A stretch of DNA of 64,000 nucleotides from the NCBI GenBank assembly GCA_022819745.1, contig JAJEGS010000062.1:1-64000 (forward strand). Reading direction: 5' to 3'. Positions 53,065-62,298 of the stretch are shown piece by piece (positions within the stretch are counted from its first letter, which is position 1; each line of letters starts with the position of its first letter). Below the pieces are notes generated by a model. That model made no database searches. It was not told where the DNA came from and was given only the letters and a program-made list of their open reading frames with translations. The DNA comes from Candidatus Latescibacterota bacterium (GTDB taxonomy: Bacteria; Latescibacterota; UBA2968; UBA8231). Made by a program: the position numbers and the translations under genes.

Positions 53065-54273
53065 TCAGGCCGGCCGGTCGTGGATCGGCCCCGGGTGGTC
53101 GCGAAGCGAGCCGCCCTGACGACCGGTGAGCGCGGCTTGGATTTCGCCGAGAATGGACAGGGCGATTTCCTCGGCTGTTTCAGCGCCGATGTCGAGGCCG
53201 ACGGGGCTGAAGAGGCGTGCGGTCTGCTCATCGCTTGGCGCGACATCTTCTTTTTGCAAATCGGCAAGCAGGCGCTGGGTGCGCTGGTGCGGGCCGAGGA
53301 CGCCCAAATAGGCGAGGGGAGCGCCGAGCAAGTCCCGCAACAGGGCTTGATCCTGTAGATAGTTGTGGCTCATGATGACGGCGCACGAGCGGTTGTCGAA
53401 CTGAAGCTCCTCGGGCAGATGACCGGGCTGGGCGAGGAGAACTTGCCTAGCCCCAGGGAAGCGCTCGGCGCGGGCATAGGAAGGCCGATGATCGGCCACG
53501 GTGACGCGCCAGCCGAGTTCGCCAGCTAACTGAGCGAGGGGCACGGCATCGTACCCAGCGCCGAAGAGATAGAGGGCGATGGGTGGCAGCAGGGGTTCTA
53601 TGAGCAGGGCGGCCTTGCCGTGCGTCAACTCGTAGTGGCGCGTGTAGCCGGGGGCGATGGGAAGTTGAGTGTCGTCGAGAGTAGCGAGGATTTCGCTAGC
53701 GGCGTTGAGCGCAATTTCGCGCAGTTCCAAGTCGGCGATGTCGTCTCGGGCATTCGCGGCCCCAATGCGGCCCCCATGCGGAGGCCGGACTGCACTGAGG
53801 CCGGACTGCTCCCGCTCGTCGAGGATCAGATGTTGACCCGGAGCAGCATTCGTTGCGCCCTCAGTAGCAAAAACCGTGACGAGAACGCCGTGCCGATCTT
53901 CCAAAGCGCAGCCGTGCAAGAAGGTTGGATAATGAAACGGCGCGTCTTGGGGCAGGCGCTCTAAGAGCACGTCCACCGTGCCGCTACAACCCAAGCCCGT
54001 ACCCCAGAGAATATCGTCTTCAGAGGTGGCGTCGTAGTGGAGGAGACGGGGTTGGCCGTCGGCGAAGACAGCTTGCGCGTTTTCGCGCACATCTCCTTCG
54101 AGACAGCCGCCGCTGATGGTGCCCAAGCTCTGAAGGTCTGCTTCGATGAGCATGCGAGTGCCCGGGCCGCGATAGACCGAGCCAGAGGTCTGGACCACAG
54201 TGGCCAAGACATAGGGCTTCTCCGCCTCGTCGAGCACTCGGGCGCGGCAGAGGATCGTCTGCAAGTCTTTCAC
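53065..54273 (-). CDS. XdhC/CoxF-like molybdenum cofactor insertion protein
   Basis: The GTG at 54273 overlaps the upstream stop (GTGA) and follows a GGAG site, giving 402 residues. The N-terminal half shows the XdhC/CoxI motif (PGTRMLIEADLQSLGTISGG and CLEGDV) and the C-terminal half a Rossmann region with LYLFGAGYDAVPLAQLAGEL and CAVIMSHNYLQDQALL. XdhC proteins carry the sulfurated Mo cofactor into xanthine dehydrogenase-family enzymes. It ends the moxR-VWA-xdhC operon. Confidence 0.88.
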   Translation of the reverse strand: MKDLQTILCRARVLDEAEKPYVLATVVQTSGSVYRGPGTRMLIEADLQSLGTISGGCLEGDVRENAQAVFADGQPRLLHYDATSEDDILWGTGLGCSGTVDVLLERLPQDAPFHYPTFLHGCALEDRHGVLVTVFATEGATNAAPGQHLILDEREQSGLSAVRPPHGGRIGAANARDDIADLELREIALNAASEILATLDDTQLPIAPGYTRHYELTHGKAALLIEPLLPPIALYLFGAGYDAVPLAQLAGELGWRVTVADHRPSYARAERFPGARQVLLAQPGHLPEELQFDNRSCAVIMSHNYLQDQALLRDLLGAPLAYLGVLGPHQRTQRLLADLQKEDVAPSDEQTARLFSPVGLDIGAETAEEIALSILGEIQAALTGRQGGSLRDHPGPIHDRPA

Positions 54274-55547
54274 GGCTGAACTCCAAAGCGCCGGTACCAA
54301 TCGTCCCTCGTCGGCGCATCGACCTGGGCCTTCGTCGGCGCAGATGGCTCAGAACGTCGGCGCAAGTATTGCGCAGCCGTCGCACCGCGCAGCGTCATCA
54401 GGTATCCGACGAGAGCCTTGAGGCTGTCGATATTGTGGGCCGGGGCGAAGAGGTCAATGTACGGCAAGGCAGCCTGCATCCCGCGCGTGGCAGGCCGGTA
54501 GTCCGGGCTGCCCAACAGGGGGTTGAGCCAGATTAGGCAGCGGCTGCGGCGCTGCAACGCGCGCATGCTTTCTTCAAGGATCTCAATATCGCCGGTGTCC
54601 CAGCCGTCGCTGACGATCAGCAGCGCGGTCTGGTGATCGACGAGATCGGCGTGTTCGCTGAGAAAAGTCTCCAGCGCGGCCCCAATGCGCGTGCCGCCCG
54701 ACCAGTCCGGCACCTGCGCGGCAATCGCGTCCAACCCCGCGCTTAGGTCGTTGCCCCTCAGCAGGGGCGCGACGTGGTGTAGCGAGGTTGCAAACACAAA
54801 CGTCTCGATGCGGCGATAGGCGTTTTGGAAGGCGTACATGAACTGGATCAAGAAGCGGCTGTACAGATCCATGGACTTACTGACATCGCACAACAAGACC
54901 AGCTTGGGCTTCTGGCGGGTACGGCGACAATAGGATAAATCCAACAGCTCACCACCTCGGCGCAGGCTGGCGCGGAGGGTGCGCCGCAAGTCGAGGCGAC
55001 CCGGCGGGCGCGCGGGCCGATAGCGGCGGCTGAAGCGCGTAGCGAGCGCGCGGGCGATGGCTTGCAGCAACCGTCCGATCTCCTCCAACTCTTCGGCGTT
55101 AAAGTCCTTAAAGTCGCGCTTTGTATGGACCTCAATGGGGCTGTATCCGGCGGCCTCGCGCTCCTCTTCGGTCGGCTCGCCCTGTTTGAGCCAATCGCGG
55201 ATGCTCGTCAAACCATTCTTGCCGGGTCGATTGGCACTAGCCTTCTCGGAAGCAGAGGACTCCGGCTGGGGCTGACCCAATTCGCCAGCACGATCCCATA
55301 CGGACCAATAGACATCAAACAGCGCATCGAAGAGCTTCTGCTCGGCGGGCGTCTTGGCCAAAATCGTCCGCAGGCTTAGCCGAAAGTCCTCCGGGTCCGA
55401 CAGGTCAATGGCCGCCAGGGCGCGGAGCGCGTCTTGCTCCTCGCCCAAGGCCGGGCCAAGACCTTGGGCGCGCAACAAGCGGCAGAAGCCGACCACATTC
55501 GCGCTCAATGCGCCATGCAATGCAATGTCGTCGATCTTGCGATTCAT
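54270..55547 (-). CDS. VWA-domain CoxE-like protein
   Basis: The 425 residues carry a C-terminal von Willebrand A domain with the metal-ion site DVSKSMDLYSRF and later TALLIVSDGWDTGDIE. CoxE works with the MoxR ATPase CoxD to insert the S and Cu, or equivalent, into the Mo active site of CO dehydrogenase. Middle gene of a three-gene operon overlapping at both ends. Confidence 0.9.
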   Translation of the reverse strand: MNRKIDDIALHGALSANVVGFCRLLRAQGLGPALGEEQDALRALAAIDLSDPEDFRLSLRTILAKTPAEQKLFDALFDVYWSVWDRAGELGQPQPESSASEKASANRPGKNGLTSIRDWLKQGEPTEEEREAAGYSPIEVHTKRDFKDFNAEELEEIGRLLQAIARALATRFSRRYRPARPPGRLDLRRTLRASLRRGGELLDLSYCRRTRQKPKLVLLCDVSKSMDLYSRFLIQFMYAFQNAYRRIETFVFATSLHHVAPLLRGNDLSAGLDAIAAQVPDWSGGTRIGAALETFLSEHADLVDHQTALLIVSDGWDTGDIEILEESMRALQRRSRCLIWLNPLLGSPDYRPATRGMQAALPYIDLFAPAHNIDSLKALVGYLMTLRGATAAQYLRRRSEPSAPTKAQVDAPTRDDWYRRFGVQP

Positions 55548-56440
55548 CGTTCCGGAGCCAGCTTGGCGCGGACCCCCAATCCTTCCAAGAACTCAGCCAG
55601 CGATTGCTTCACCTGCGCTACGTCGCGTTGGTCCTTGAACACAATGCCCAAAGTATCCGCCACGACTTCGAGGTCGAGATGGTGCTGGTGCAAGGCGACG
55701 AGGGCCTTGGCCCAGTCGAGGGTTTCGGCGACGCCGGGGACCTTTTCGAGGCGCTGCATGCGAATCTTTTCCATGAAGCGACAGATCTGCTCGGCGAGTT
55801 GGACATCGATCTCATTCACCTTCCGGCGCACGATCTCCACTTCCTTATCAAATTCCGGATAGTCGATCCACAAATAGAAGCAGCGGCGGCGCACGGCGTC
55901 GGACAGCTCGCGGGTGCGATTGCTGGTCAGGATCACGTGCGGCCGTGCCGCCGCACTAATGGTGCCGATTTCGGGGATGGTAATCTGCCAGTCGGACAGA
56001 ACTTCGAGCAGGAAGCTCTCGAACTCCTCGTCGGCCCGGTCGAGTTCGTCGATCAGCAGCACCGGCGGGACGGGTTGAGTGATGGCCTGGAGCAAGGGGC
56101 GCTTGAGCAGGAAGTCCTCGGAGAACAGGTCGGCCTCGCGCTCGGCTAAGGGGCGTTGGCTCTTCTCGTCGAGCTTGATGTGCAAGAGCTGGCGCTGGTA
56201 GTTCCACTCGTACAGCGCGGCGTGGGCGTCTAGCCCCTCATAGCACTGCAAGCGGATCAGCTCGGTGTCGAGGGCGCGGGCTACGACCTTGGCGACCTCG
56301 GTTTTGCCGACGCCAGCCGGCCCCTCGATGAGCAAGGGACGCTCTAGGGTCTGAGCGAGGTACACGGACATGACAACTTGGCGATCGGCGACATACCCGT
56401 GCTCGGCGAGCATCTCCTGGATCGCGGCAGTAGCACTCAT
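55544..56440 (-). CDS. MoxR/CoxD-family AAA+ ATPase
   Basis: The 298 residues include Walker A EGPAGVGKTEVAKVVARAL, Walker B PVLLIDELDRADEEFESFL and sensor/arginine motifs (ILTSNRTRELSDAVRRRCFY). CoxD helps build the Mo-Cu active site by chaperone-like action with CoxE. It starts the operon and overlaps the VWA gene (ATGA). Confidence 0.92.
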   Translation of the reverse strand: MSATAAIQEMLAEHGYVADRQVVMSVYLAQTLERPLLIEGPAGVGKTEVAKVVARALDTELIRLQCYEGLDAHAALYEWNYQRQLLHIKLDEKSQRPLAEREADLFSEDFLLKRPLLQAITQPVPPVLLIDELDRADEEFESFLLEVLSDWQITIPEIGTISAAARPHVILTSNRTRELSDAVRRRCFYLWIDYPEFDKEVEIVRRKVNEIDVQLAEQICRFMEKIRMQRLEKVPGVAETLDWAKALVALHQHHLDLEVVADTLGIVFKDQRDVAQVKQSLAEFLEGLGVRAKLAPER

Positions 56441-56512
56441 TAACTCTCTCTCGTTGCGCGGTGCAATGCTTTATAGCAAGCCGGAATGATTTGAACGATT
56501 CTTGTGAATCCT

Positions 56513-56544
56513 ATTCTGCGTCTATCTGCGTCCATCTGCGGATT
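56513..56544. repeat. inverted-repeat partner upstream of moaA
   Basis: ATTCTGCGTCTATCTGCGTC followed by CATCTGCGGATT contains the reverse complement of the element at 59892-59915, with an extra 10-nt TCTATCTGCG unit. The two copies face each other around moaA-folC. Otherwise 56441-56713 shows no gene. Confidence 0.6.
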
Positions 56545-56713
56545 TTCTTGTCAATAGATGTGGCACGATCAAAGTCGCAGGCGGGTCAAGTCCCTTAATA
56601 TCACGCGCCGACTTCCGTACAGCAAGAACGCGCTGACTGCGCCGGACATTGCCCACCGCTAGGGATTCTCTATATTCTCAAGTCTCTTTAACTCCGTCTG
56701 TGGATGCCTTTGT

Positions 56714-57763
56714 ATGGCCCTTGAAACACCCGCCAAAACCGAGTTAGTGCGCGACCTTTTGGGCCGCCCCTTGGCCTCTTTGCGCGTGTCGGTAATCGAC
56801 CGCTGCGATCTGCGCTGCCAGTACTGCATGCCCGAAGAGCACTACACTTGGCTGCCGAGTAAAGACATCCTCAACGCCTCCGAACTCGAGCGCGTGGTCG
56901 ATGCCTTTTGCCAAGTTGGCGTCCGCAGCGTGCGCCTGACCGGCGGCGAGCCGCTATTGCGCGCCGACCTGCTCGAACTCGTCGCCCGACTCACACGACT
57001 ACCACTGGTCGAGGACCTAGCGCTGACGACCAATGCGACGCAATTGGCGCGCCGGGCTGACTCCCTGCGGGAAGCCGGACTGCGCCGGATCACGGTCAGC
57101 TTGGACTCGCTGCAGCCAGCGCGCTTTGAGGCGCTGACGCGGAGAGCCGCGCACTCCAAAGTCTTAGAGGGAATCCGCGCCGCCGCCGCGACTGGCTTTG
57201 ACGCAATCAAGATCAATTCGGTCGTAATGCGCGGCTTCAACGACGACGAGCTAGTGGATCTGCTCGAATTCGGACGGGAGATAGGCGCAGAGGTTCGCTT
57301 CATCGAATACATGGATGTCGGCGGGGCCACCCACTGGTCGCTCGGAGAAGTGGTGTCGCAGCAAGAGATGCTAGCCAAGCTGGAGGCGCACTATGGTCCC
57401 ATCGAGCGCGAGGCGGGTCGAGGCTCTGCGCCCGCAGAGCGCTTCCGCCTGCGCGACGGCACGCGCTTTGGCATCGTCGCGTCGGTCACCGAGCCGTTTT
57501 GCGGGGCCTGCGACCGCAGCCGCCTGACCGCCGACGGCCTGTGGTACACGTGTCTATACGCGCAGCAGGGCACCGACCTAAAACCCTTGCTGCGCAACGG
57601 AGCAGACCGCGAGCGACTAGTGCGACGCATTAGCGCCGGGTGGGCGGGACGAACGGACCGCAGCGCCGAAGAGCGGCGCGACGATCCACACCGAGGCGTG
57701 CTCTATCAAGTCGCAGAGTTGCAAGCCGATCCGCACCGCGAGATGCACACCCGCGGCGGTTGA
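56714..57763 (+). CDS. moaA: GTP 3',8-cyclase (molybdenum cofactor biosynthesis)
   Basis: MoaA starts molybdopterin synthesis from GTP by radical SAM chemistry. The 349 residues have the N-terminal 4Fe-4S ligands C31/C35/C38 (RCDLRCQYCMPE), the RLTGGEPLLR motif, the second cluster CGACDRSRLTADGLWYTCLY and the C-terminal GG of HTRGG that activates the enzyme. Adjacent to the moxR-VWA-xdhC set, it fits a molybdoenzyme supply locus. Confidence 0.96.
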   Translation: MALETPAKTELVRDLLGRPLASLRVSVIDRCDLRCQYCMPEEHYTWLPSKDILNASELERVVDAFCQVGVRSVRLTGGEPLLRADLLELVARLTRLPLVEDLALTTNATQLARRADSLREAGLRRITVSLDSLQPARFEALTRRAAHSKVLEGIRAAAATGFDAIKINSVVMRGFNDDELVDLLEFGREIGAEVRFIEYMDVGGATHWSLGEVVSQQEMLAKLEAHYGPIEREAGRGSAPAERFRLRDGTRFGIVASVTEPFCGACDRSRLTADGLWYTCLYAQQGTDLKPLLRNGADRERLVRRISAGWAGRTDRSAEERRDDPHRGVLYQVAELQADPHREMHTRGG

Positions 57764-57781
57764 GCCGCACCTTCCCACTAC

Positions 57782-59893
57782 ATGGATTACTTTCGCGCCA
57801 AACGCTATTTGGACGCCTTGCCCGACTGGGAGGTCGGCCGTCCAGCACTCGGGCCAATCGAGGAGTACCTACCGAGAATGCGCGCTCTGCTGACCCGCCT
57901 CGGCGATCCGCACACGCGCTTCCGTTCAATCATTGTCGGCGGCACCAACGGCAAGGGAACGGTCGCCAGCTTACTCGCCGCCATCCTAAAGGCGCACGGA
58001 CACAAGGTCGGGCTGTACACTTCGCCGCACCTGCACACCCAGCGCGAGCGGATCCGCATTGACGGCGAGATTCTCAGCAAGGAACAATGGGCCGACGCCG
58101 TATCGCACCTCGACGATTGCACTCGCGACTTTGGCCAGGAGGCATTGGGTTCATTTAGCAAGTTCGAGGCCCTAACCGGCCTCGCGGCCCATCTCTTCGC
58201 TCGGCAGGGCGTAGAGTTCGGGATTTTTGAGGTCGGGCTTGGAGGCCGCTACGACGCGACCAACGCCTGGGACTCGGAGCTGGCAGTCCTGACGGCTATC
58301 GGTCTAGATCACATGGATTTGCTGGGCAATACGTTGGAGGAAATTGCCGCTGACAAGCTGCACATCGTCCGGTCGGGTCGCACGCTCGTCACCACGGCGG
58401 CGCAGCCACCCGAAGTGATGGATCTAATCCGGCAGACCTGTACAACGCAAGAAGTAGAGTTGCAGATTGCCGGAACGGAATGGCCCCTAGGCCACCTAAC
58501 GGGCCGTCCTGCGACCTACGCGGAAAATGCGCGACTGGCCCTTGAGGCGGCGCAGAGGTTCGTCCAAGGATTAGAGGACGAATTGGTGCATCAAGCCGTG
58601 GCGGCCCATCGCTGGCCGGGCCGCTTTGAAGTGGCGCACGAGAAGCCGTTGGTCTTGCTCGACGGCGCACACAATCCAGCGGCAGCCGAGGCGTTGACCG
58701 GGGAGTTGCAGCGGCTGAGCGGAGAGCGTCCCGTCGCCAATACTGGCGACGCATGGGTACTGGTCGTCGGCGCGGGAACAGGGCACGATGCCGCAGGGAT
58801 TTTGCACGCGCTAGCGCCGGTAGCACAGCGGGTCTTGCTAACTTCTTCAGATCATCCACGAGCGCTGGCACCAGCGGTACTAGCAGACCTAGCACCGGAC
58901 GGCCTAGCCGTCGAGCAAGTACCTGCAAGCAGCCAAGCCTTCAAACGCGCTTTGACGTTAGCAGGACCCAAAGGCCGAGTCTGCGTAGCCGGGTCGCTGC
59001 ACTTGGTAGCGCGGGCACGGGAGTTTTTCGCCCTACCCGGCGAGCGCGACGGCATCACCGAAGACATGGCGCTGGAGAATCTGGAGTGCATTGCCGAGGC
59101 GGCCCGGCGACAGGGACTCATCTGCGAGTGGATTTCGGACGACGGCACTCGGCTCAAGCTGTCGGGCGGACGGCGTCCCCTGCGCTTCTGGCGCAACAAG
59201 CATCCCTTCAACGACTACGTCGAAGCCCGGCTCGCCGAAGACAAGGCATACCAATACGAGGATTTCGCCGCCGCCGGATTGCCAGTCCCCGACACCCTCA
59301 AGCTCTTCAACCCACTGGCCGACGCGCGCTTCGACCGCTACAAAACCCACGCCACAGTCGCGGAAATCGTCGAAGAAGTAGTGGCGCGGTTCGAGTTCCC
59401 CCTGTTGGTCAAGAAGTGCCACAGCTCACTGGCGCAGGGCGTATTCTTGGAGCGCAACGCAACAGACCTCGGCACACGGCTTGAAGCCCTCTTTGCCAAC
59501 AGCGGCTTTTTGGACAACATCGCGCTGGTGCAGCAATACGTGGCCGGGCCAGAGTATCGAATCGTCGCCAGCCGCGACGAGTTGTTGCTAGCCTATCGCA
59601 AGGAGAGCGAGGCCGTGGGCGCAGACGGAGATCTCAATCCGCTGCATCAGACCACAGGGCGCGCCGTGCGCGTGGAGGACGCGGCCCTGCTAGCGCAAAT
59701 GCAGCAGCTAACCGCGCAAGTGGCCGGTGTGTTCTCGCTCGGTTTTTACGCCATCGACCTCATCCACGCCGCGGCCGGCTTCTCCATTATCGAGATCAAT
59801 CCCAACCCCATGTGCTACGCGTACAACCGCGACAACGGCCGCCGGGACTTCATTCGGCTATACGAGCGGCTACTCGCCCAATTTGCCCTATAA
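57782..59893 (+). CDS. FolC-like Mur ligase fused to a C-terminal ATP-grasp domain
   Basis: The 703 residues have a folylpolyglutamate synthase-type ligase (about 1-420) with P-loop GGTNGKGTVASLL (53-60), LGGRYDATN and DGAHNPAA. A linker precedes a D-Ala-D-Ala/RimK-like ATP-grasp domain (about 475-703): FPLLVKKCHSSLAQGVF, QQYVAGPEYRI and the metal-binding FSIIEINPNPMCYAYN. Folylpolyglutamate synthase normally stands alone; cyanophycin synthetase pairs ATP-grasp and Mur ligase domains but in the opposite order. It could extend a substrate with two kinds of amino acid. It begins 18 bp after moaA, so they share a transcript. Confidence 0.85.
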   Translation: MDYFRAKRYLDALPDWEVGRPALGPIEEYLPRMRALLTRLGDPHTRFRSIIVGGTNGKGTVASLLAAILKAHGHKVGLYTSPHLHTQRERIRIDGEILSKEQWADAVSHLDDCTRDFGQEALGSFSKFEALTGLAAHLFARQGVEFGIFEVGLGGRYDATNAWDSELAVLTAIGLDHMDLLGNTLEEIAADKLHIVRSGRTLVTTAAQPPEVMDLIRQTCTTQEVELQIAGTEWPLGHLTGRPATYAENARLALEAAQRFVQGLEDELVHQAVAAHRWPGRFEVAHEKPLVLLDGAHNPAAAEALTGELQRLSGERPVANTGDAWVLVVGAGTGHDAAGILHALAPVAQRVLLTSSDHPRALAPAVLADLAPDGLAVEQVPASSQAFKRALTLAGPKGRVCVAGSLHLVARAREFFALPGERDGITEDMALENLECIAEAARRQGLICEWISDDGTRLKLSGGRRPLRFWRNKHPFNDYVEARLAEDKAYQYEDFAAAGLPVPDTLKLFNPLADARFDRYKTHATVAEIVEEVVARFEFPLLVKKCHSSLAQGVFLERNATDLGTRLEALFANSGFLDNIALVQQYVAGPEYRIVASRDELLLAYRKESEAVGADGDLNPLHQTTGRAVRVEDAALLAQMQQLTAQVAGVFSLGFYAIDLIHAAAGFSIIEINPNPMCYAYNRDNGRRDFIRLYERLLAQFAL

Positions 59894-59915
59894 TCCGCAG
59901 ATGGACGCAGAATTG
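59892..59915. repeat. inverted-repeat partner downstream of the FolC fusion gene
   Basis: AATCCGCAGATGGACGCAGA then ATTGG is the reverse complement of the core of the element at 56513-56544. It overlaps the stop of the FolC-ATP-grasp gene. Confidence 0.6.
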
Positions 59916-59948
59916 GAATTTCTAGAACTGAGATGTCGCACGACCGCC

Positions 59949-60857
59949 CTATTCGTCGGCGTCTAGGAGGGCTTGGAATGCCTGTAGGCTTTCTACTTGG
60001 ATCGCCGCTCGATGCAAGTGCTTGAGACGCTGCAAATCCTCCATGCCCCGGACGCGAGCGGCCAACGGCTCTGCCGCGTCGAGCGCAAAGCGGATTTCCA
60101 GCACGTCGAGCAGCGCTTCAATGGCGCGTTCTCGGCCCCCTTGCTCAATGCCTTGCTCAATGCCTTGCTCAATACCTTGTTGGGTCAAGTATTGAGCAAC
60201 AGGTGATTCGCGGATAATATCCATTAGCCCCTCCTTCAAGAAAATGGCAGAAACGGTTTCGCGCCCATACACCAACCCGCTCAAAAGCGACATGCCGGCC
60301 AGACAATCGGCTTTCGTCGCCCGATCCAGCGGCTGCGCCTGCACCGCGCGCATACAAGTCTCCAGCCAATCCGCTGGCCGCCCGGTCGGCCTCATCAGCG
60401 GTACAAATGACCACAGTCCCACATGCCCCGACTCGAGGATGCGCTGGCCGTCCAACTCGCTCAGCCGGATCACCTGGTACTCTACCAAAATGCGATGGCC
60501 GGGACGATCTTGGAGATAATAGCCCAGATCGCGCCGACCGGCCGCTGGCCGCAGGTAGATGACGCTGGAAACCACCGGCAGGCCGTATTGCTCAACGGCT
60601 CGCCCGATATAGCCGACCATCCGCCGCGCCATCGGCGGCTGCGTACTATCGGCGACTTGAAACTCGGTGTGGACGAGGACCGCTTCGTTGCCCAACTGCA
60701 CCCGCAGCAAACTGTCGGTCTGCCTCGCCTCGACGGTGAGTTGCTCTGGGTCAATCACTTCGGCACCTTCGACGTCGTCACGACCGAGGGCAAAGCGGGC
60801 GAAATCGGCGGGATAGTGCTGTACCAAATACTTGGAAACAATATCAAAGTCGGCCAT
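59949..60857 (-). CDS. Rpn-family putative recombination-promoting nuclease, copy 1
   Basis: Start at ATG 60857 (302 residues). It has the Rpn/PD-(D/E)XK-like N-terminal domain: TDSLLRVQLGNEAVLVHTEF followed by QVADS is the (D/E)xK-type core. The C-terminal repeat IEQGIEQGIEQGGRERAIEA is typical of these proteins. About 60% similar to the copy at 62299. Function probably in DNA recombination or defence; unproven. Confidence 0.8.
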   Translation of the reverse strand: MADFDIVSKYLVQHYPADFARFALGRDDVEGAEVIDPEQLTVEARQTDSLLRVQLGNEAVLVHTEFQVADSTQPPMARRMVGYIGRAVEQYGLPVVSSVIYLRPAAGRRDLGYYLQDRPGHRILVEYQVIRLSELDGQRILESGHVGLWSFVPLMRPTGRPADWLETCMRAVQAQPLDRATKADCLAGMSLLSGLVYGRETVSAIFLKEGLMDIIRESPVAQYLTQQGIEQGIEQGIEQGGRERAIEALLDVLEIRFALDAAEPLAARVRGMEDLQRLKHLHRAAIQVESLQAFQALLDADE

Positions 60858-61115
60858 GGCAATCAATTAGGAATTAGAGTGTGCCCAACCGTCCGAACTG
60901 GAGGGACGGGCTAATTCGCAATTGCTAAATTGCAAAAATCGTGCCACGGCGGCTCAGATAAGAGGAGGGGCTGGGAGGGGCTGGAGTGTAGCGGAAAGGG
61001 TACAGGGATGGGACGTTGAGGACATAGGACTGCCTAACGTCAGATATGTGACATGGTATGTAGGGACAACCCTCGTGGTTGCTCCCATTAACCGCCAAAG
61101 GAAAGGAATCACTTC

Positions 61116-62255
61116 ATGGATATTCAGACCCGCCTCGTCCACGCTGGCGAGGAGCGCATCAACGGTGCCGTGGTGACGCCGATCTTCCAGAGCTCGACTT
61201 TTGTTTCACCTAAGGAGGAAGAGTACCACGACATCCGCTATCTCCGCCTCAACAACACACCCAATCACCGCGCCTTGCACGCCAAACTGGCCGCTGTCTG
61301 CGGCGGCGAGGACGCCTTGGTCGCTGGCTCGGGAATGGCGGCGATCACCACCGCATTGATGACCGTGCTCAACAGCGGCGATCACCTGCTGATCCAAGAC
61401 TGCCTCTACGGAGGCACGCACAGCTTTGTGACGCAGGATGCGCCGGGCTTGGGGCTGAGCTACGACTTTATCGCCGGCAACGCGCCGGAGACGTGGGCGG
61501 CCAAGCTGCGGCCCGAGACGCGGGCGATTTACGTGGAGACCATGACCAACCCGCTGATGGAAGTCGCGGATTTAGAGGCGGTAGTGGCGTTTGCCCGCGA
61601 GCATGGGCTGGTGTCCCTGATCGACAATACCTTTGCCTCGCCGTGCAACTTCCGCCCGCTGGAAATCGGGTTTGACATAGAACTGCACAGCGCGACCAAG
61701 TACCTCAACGGCCATTCGGATATCGTCGCGGGCGTGGTCGTCGGCTCGGCTGCACATGTCAAAGCCATTAAACACAAGCTGAATCACTTAGGCGGCTCGT
61801 TGGATGTCCACGCCTGCTTTCTGCTGCAACGGGGCTTGAAGACCTTGTCGCTGAGAATGCGGCAACACGACGAGAACGGCTTGCGACTAGCGCACTTTTT
61901 GACCGAGCAGGAGCAAGTGGCGCAGGTGAACTATCCAGGACTAGAGAGCCATCCACAATACGAGCGGGCGCAGCGGCTGTTTGCCGGGGCGGGTGGGGTA
62001 TTGAGCTTTGAGCTGCACGGAGGCGTGGAGGCCGCCGAACGGTTGCTGTCCAAGCTGGTTCTGCCAGCGTCAGCCCCCAGTCTCGGTGGCGTCGAAACCC
62101 TCATTACTCGGCCCGTCACCACGTCGCACAGCGGCTTGAGCCGAGAGGAACTAGCGGCCATAGGCATAGCCGACGGCTTGGTGCGAGTGGCGTGCGGCAT
62201 TGAGGCCGCCGAGGATTTGTGCGCGGATTTTGCGCAGGCATTGGCTGGGGTGTAG
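61116..62255 (+). CDS. Cys/Met-metabolism PLP enzyme (cystathionine gamma-lyase/synthase type)
   Basis: The 379 residues have the PLP-binding Lys in LHSATKYLNGHSDIVAG, with YVETMTNPLMEVADLEAVV and the C-terminal THSG/S motif TSHSGLSREELAAIGI. The family includes cystathionine gamma-synthase, cystathionine gamma-lyase and methionine gamma-lyase; sequence alone does not decide. AAGGAATCACTTC precedes the ATG. In 60858-61115 I see no riboswitch-like structure that I can name. Its 3' end is duplicated at 63662. Confidence 0.92.
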   Translation: MDIQTRLVHAGEERINGAVVTPIFQSSTFVSPKEEEYHDIRYLRLNNTPNHRALHAKLAAVCGGEDALVAGSGMAAITTALMTVLNSGDHLLIQDCLYGGTHSFVTQDAPGLGLSYDFIAGNAPETWAAKLRPETRAIYVETMTNPLMEVADLEAVVAFAREHGLVSLIDNTFASPCNFRPLEIGFDIELHSATKYLNGHSDIVAGVVVGSAAHVKAIKHKLNHLGGSLDVHACFLLQRGLKTLSLRMRQHDENGLRLAHFLTEQEQVAQVNYPGLESHPQYERAQRLFAGAGGVLSFELHGGVEAAERLLSKLVLPASAPSLGGVETLITRPVTTSHSGLSREELAAIGIADGLVRVACGIEAAEDLCADFAQALAGV

Positions 62256-62298
62256 GATCGCAAGGAGTGAATTATGAAACTGACGTTACGCAGTGCCT

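Noticed and set aside
52797..53129. A 110-residue gene after mazF
   Set aside because: Its first part lies inside mazF and its last part inside the convergent xdhC-like gene; only the middle resembles an antitoxin tail.
56441..56713. A tRNA or small RNA gene before moaA
   Set aside because: No cloverleaf or clear structured RNA is visible; only the repeated TCTGCG words stand out.
60858..61115. A SAM or other riboswitch upstream of the Cys/Met PLP enzyme gene
   Set aside because: I could not find the conserved helices or a terminator/antiterminator pair; the region shows only short repeats.
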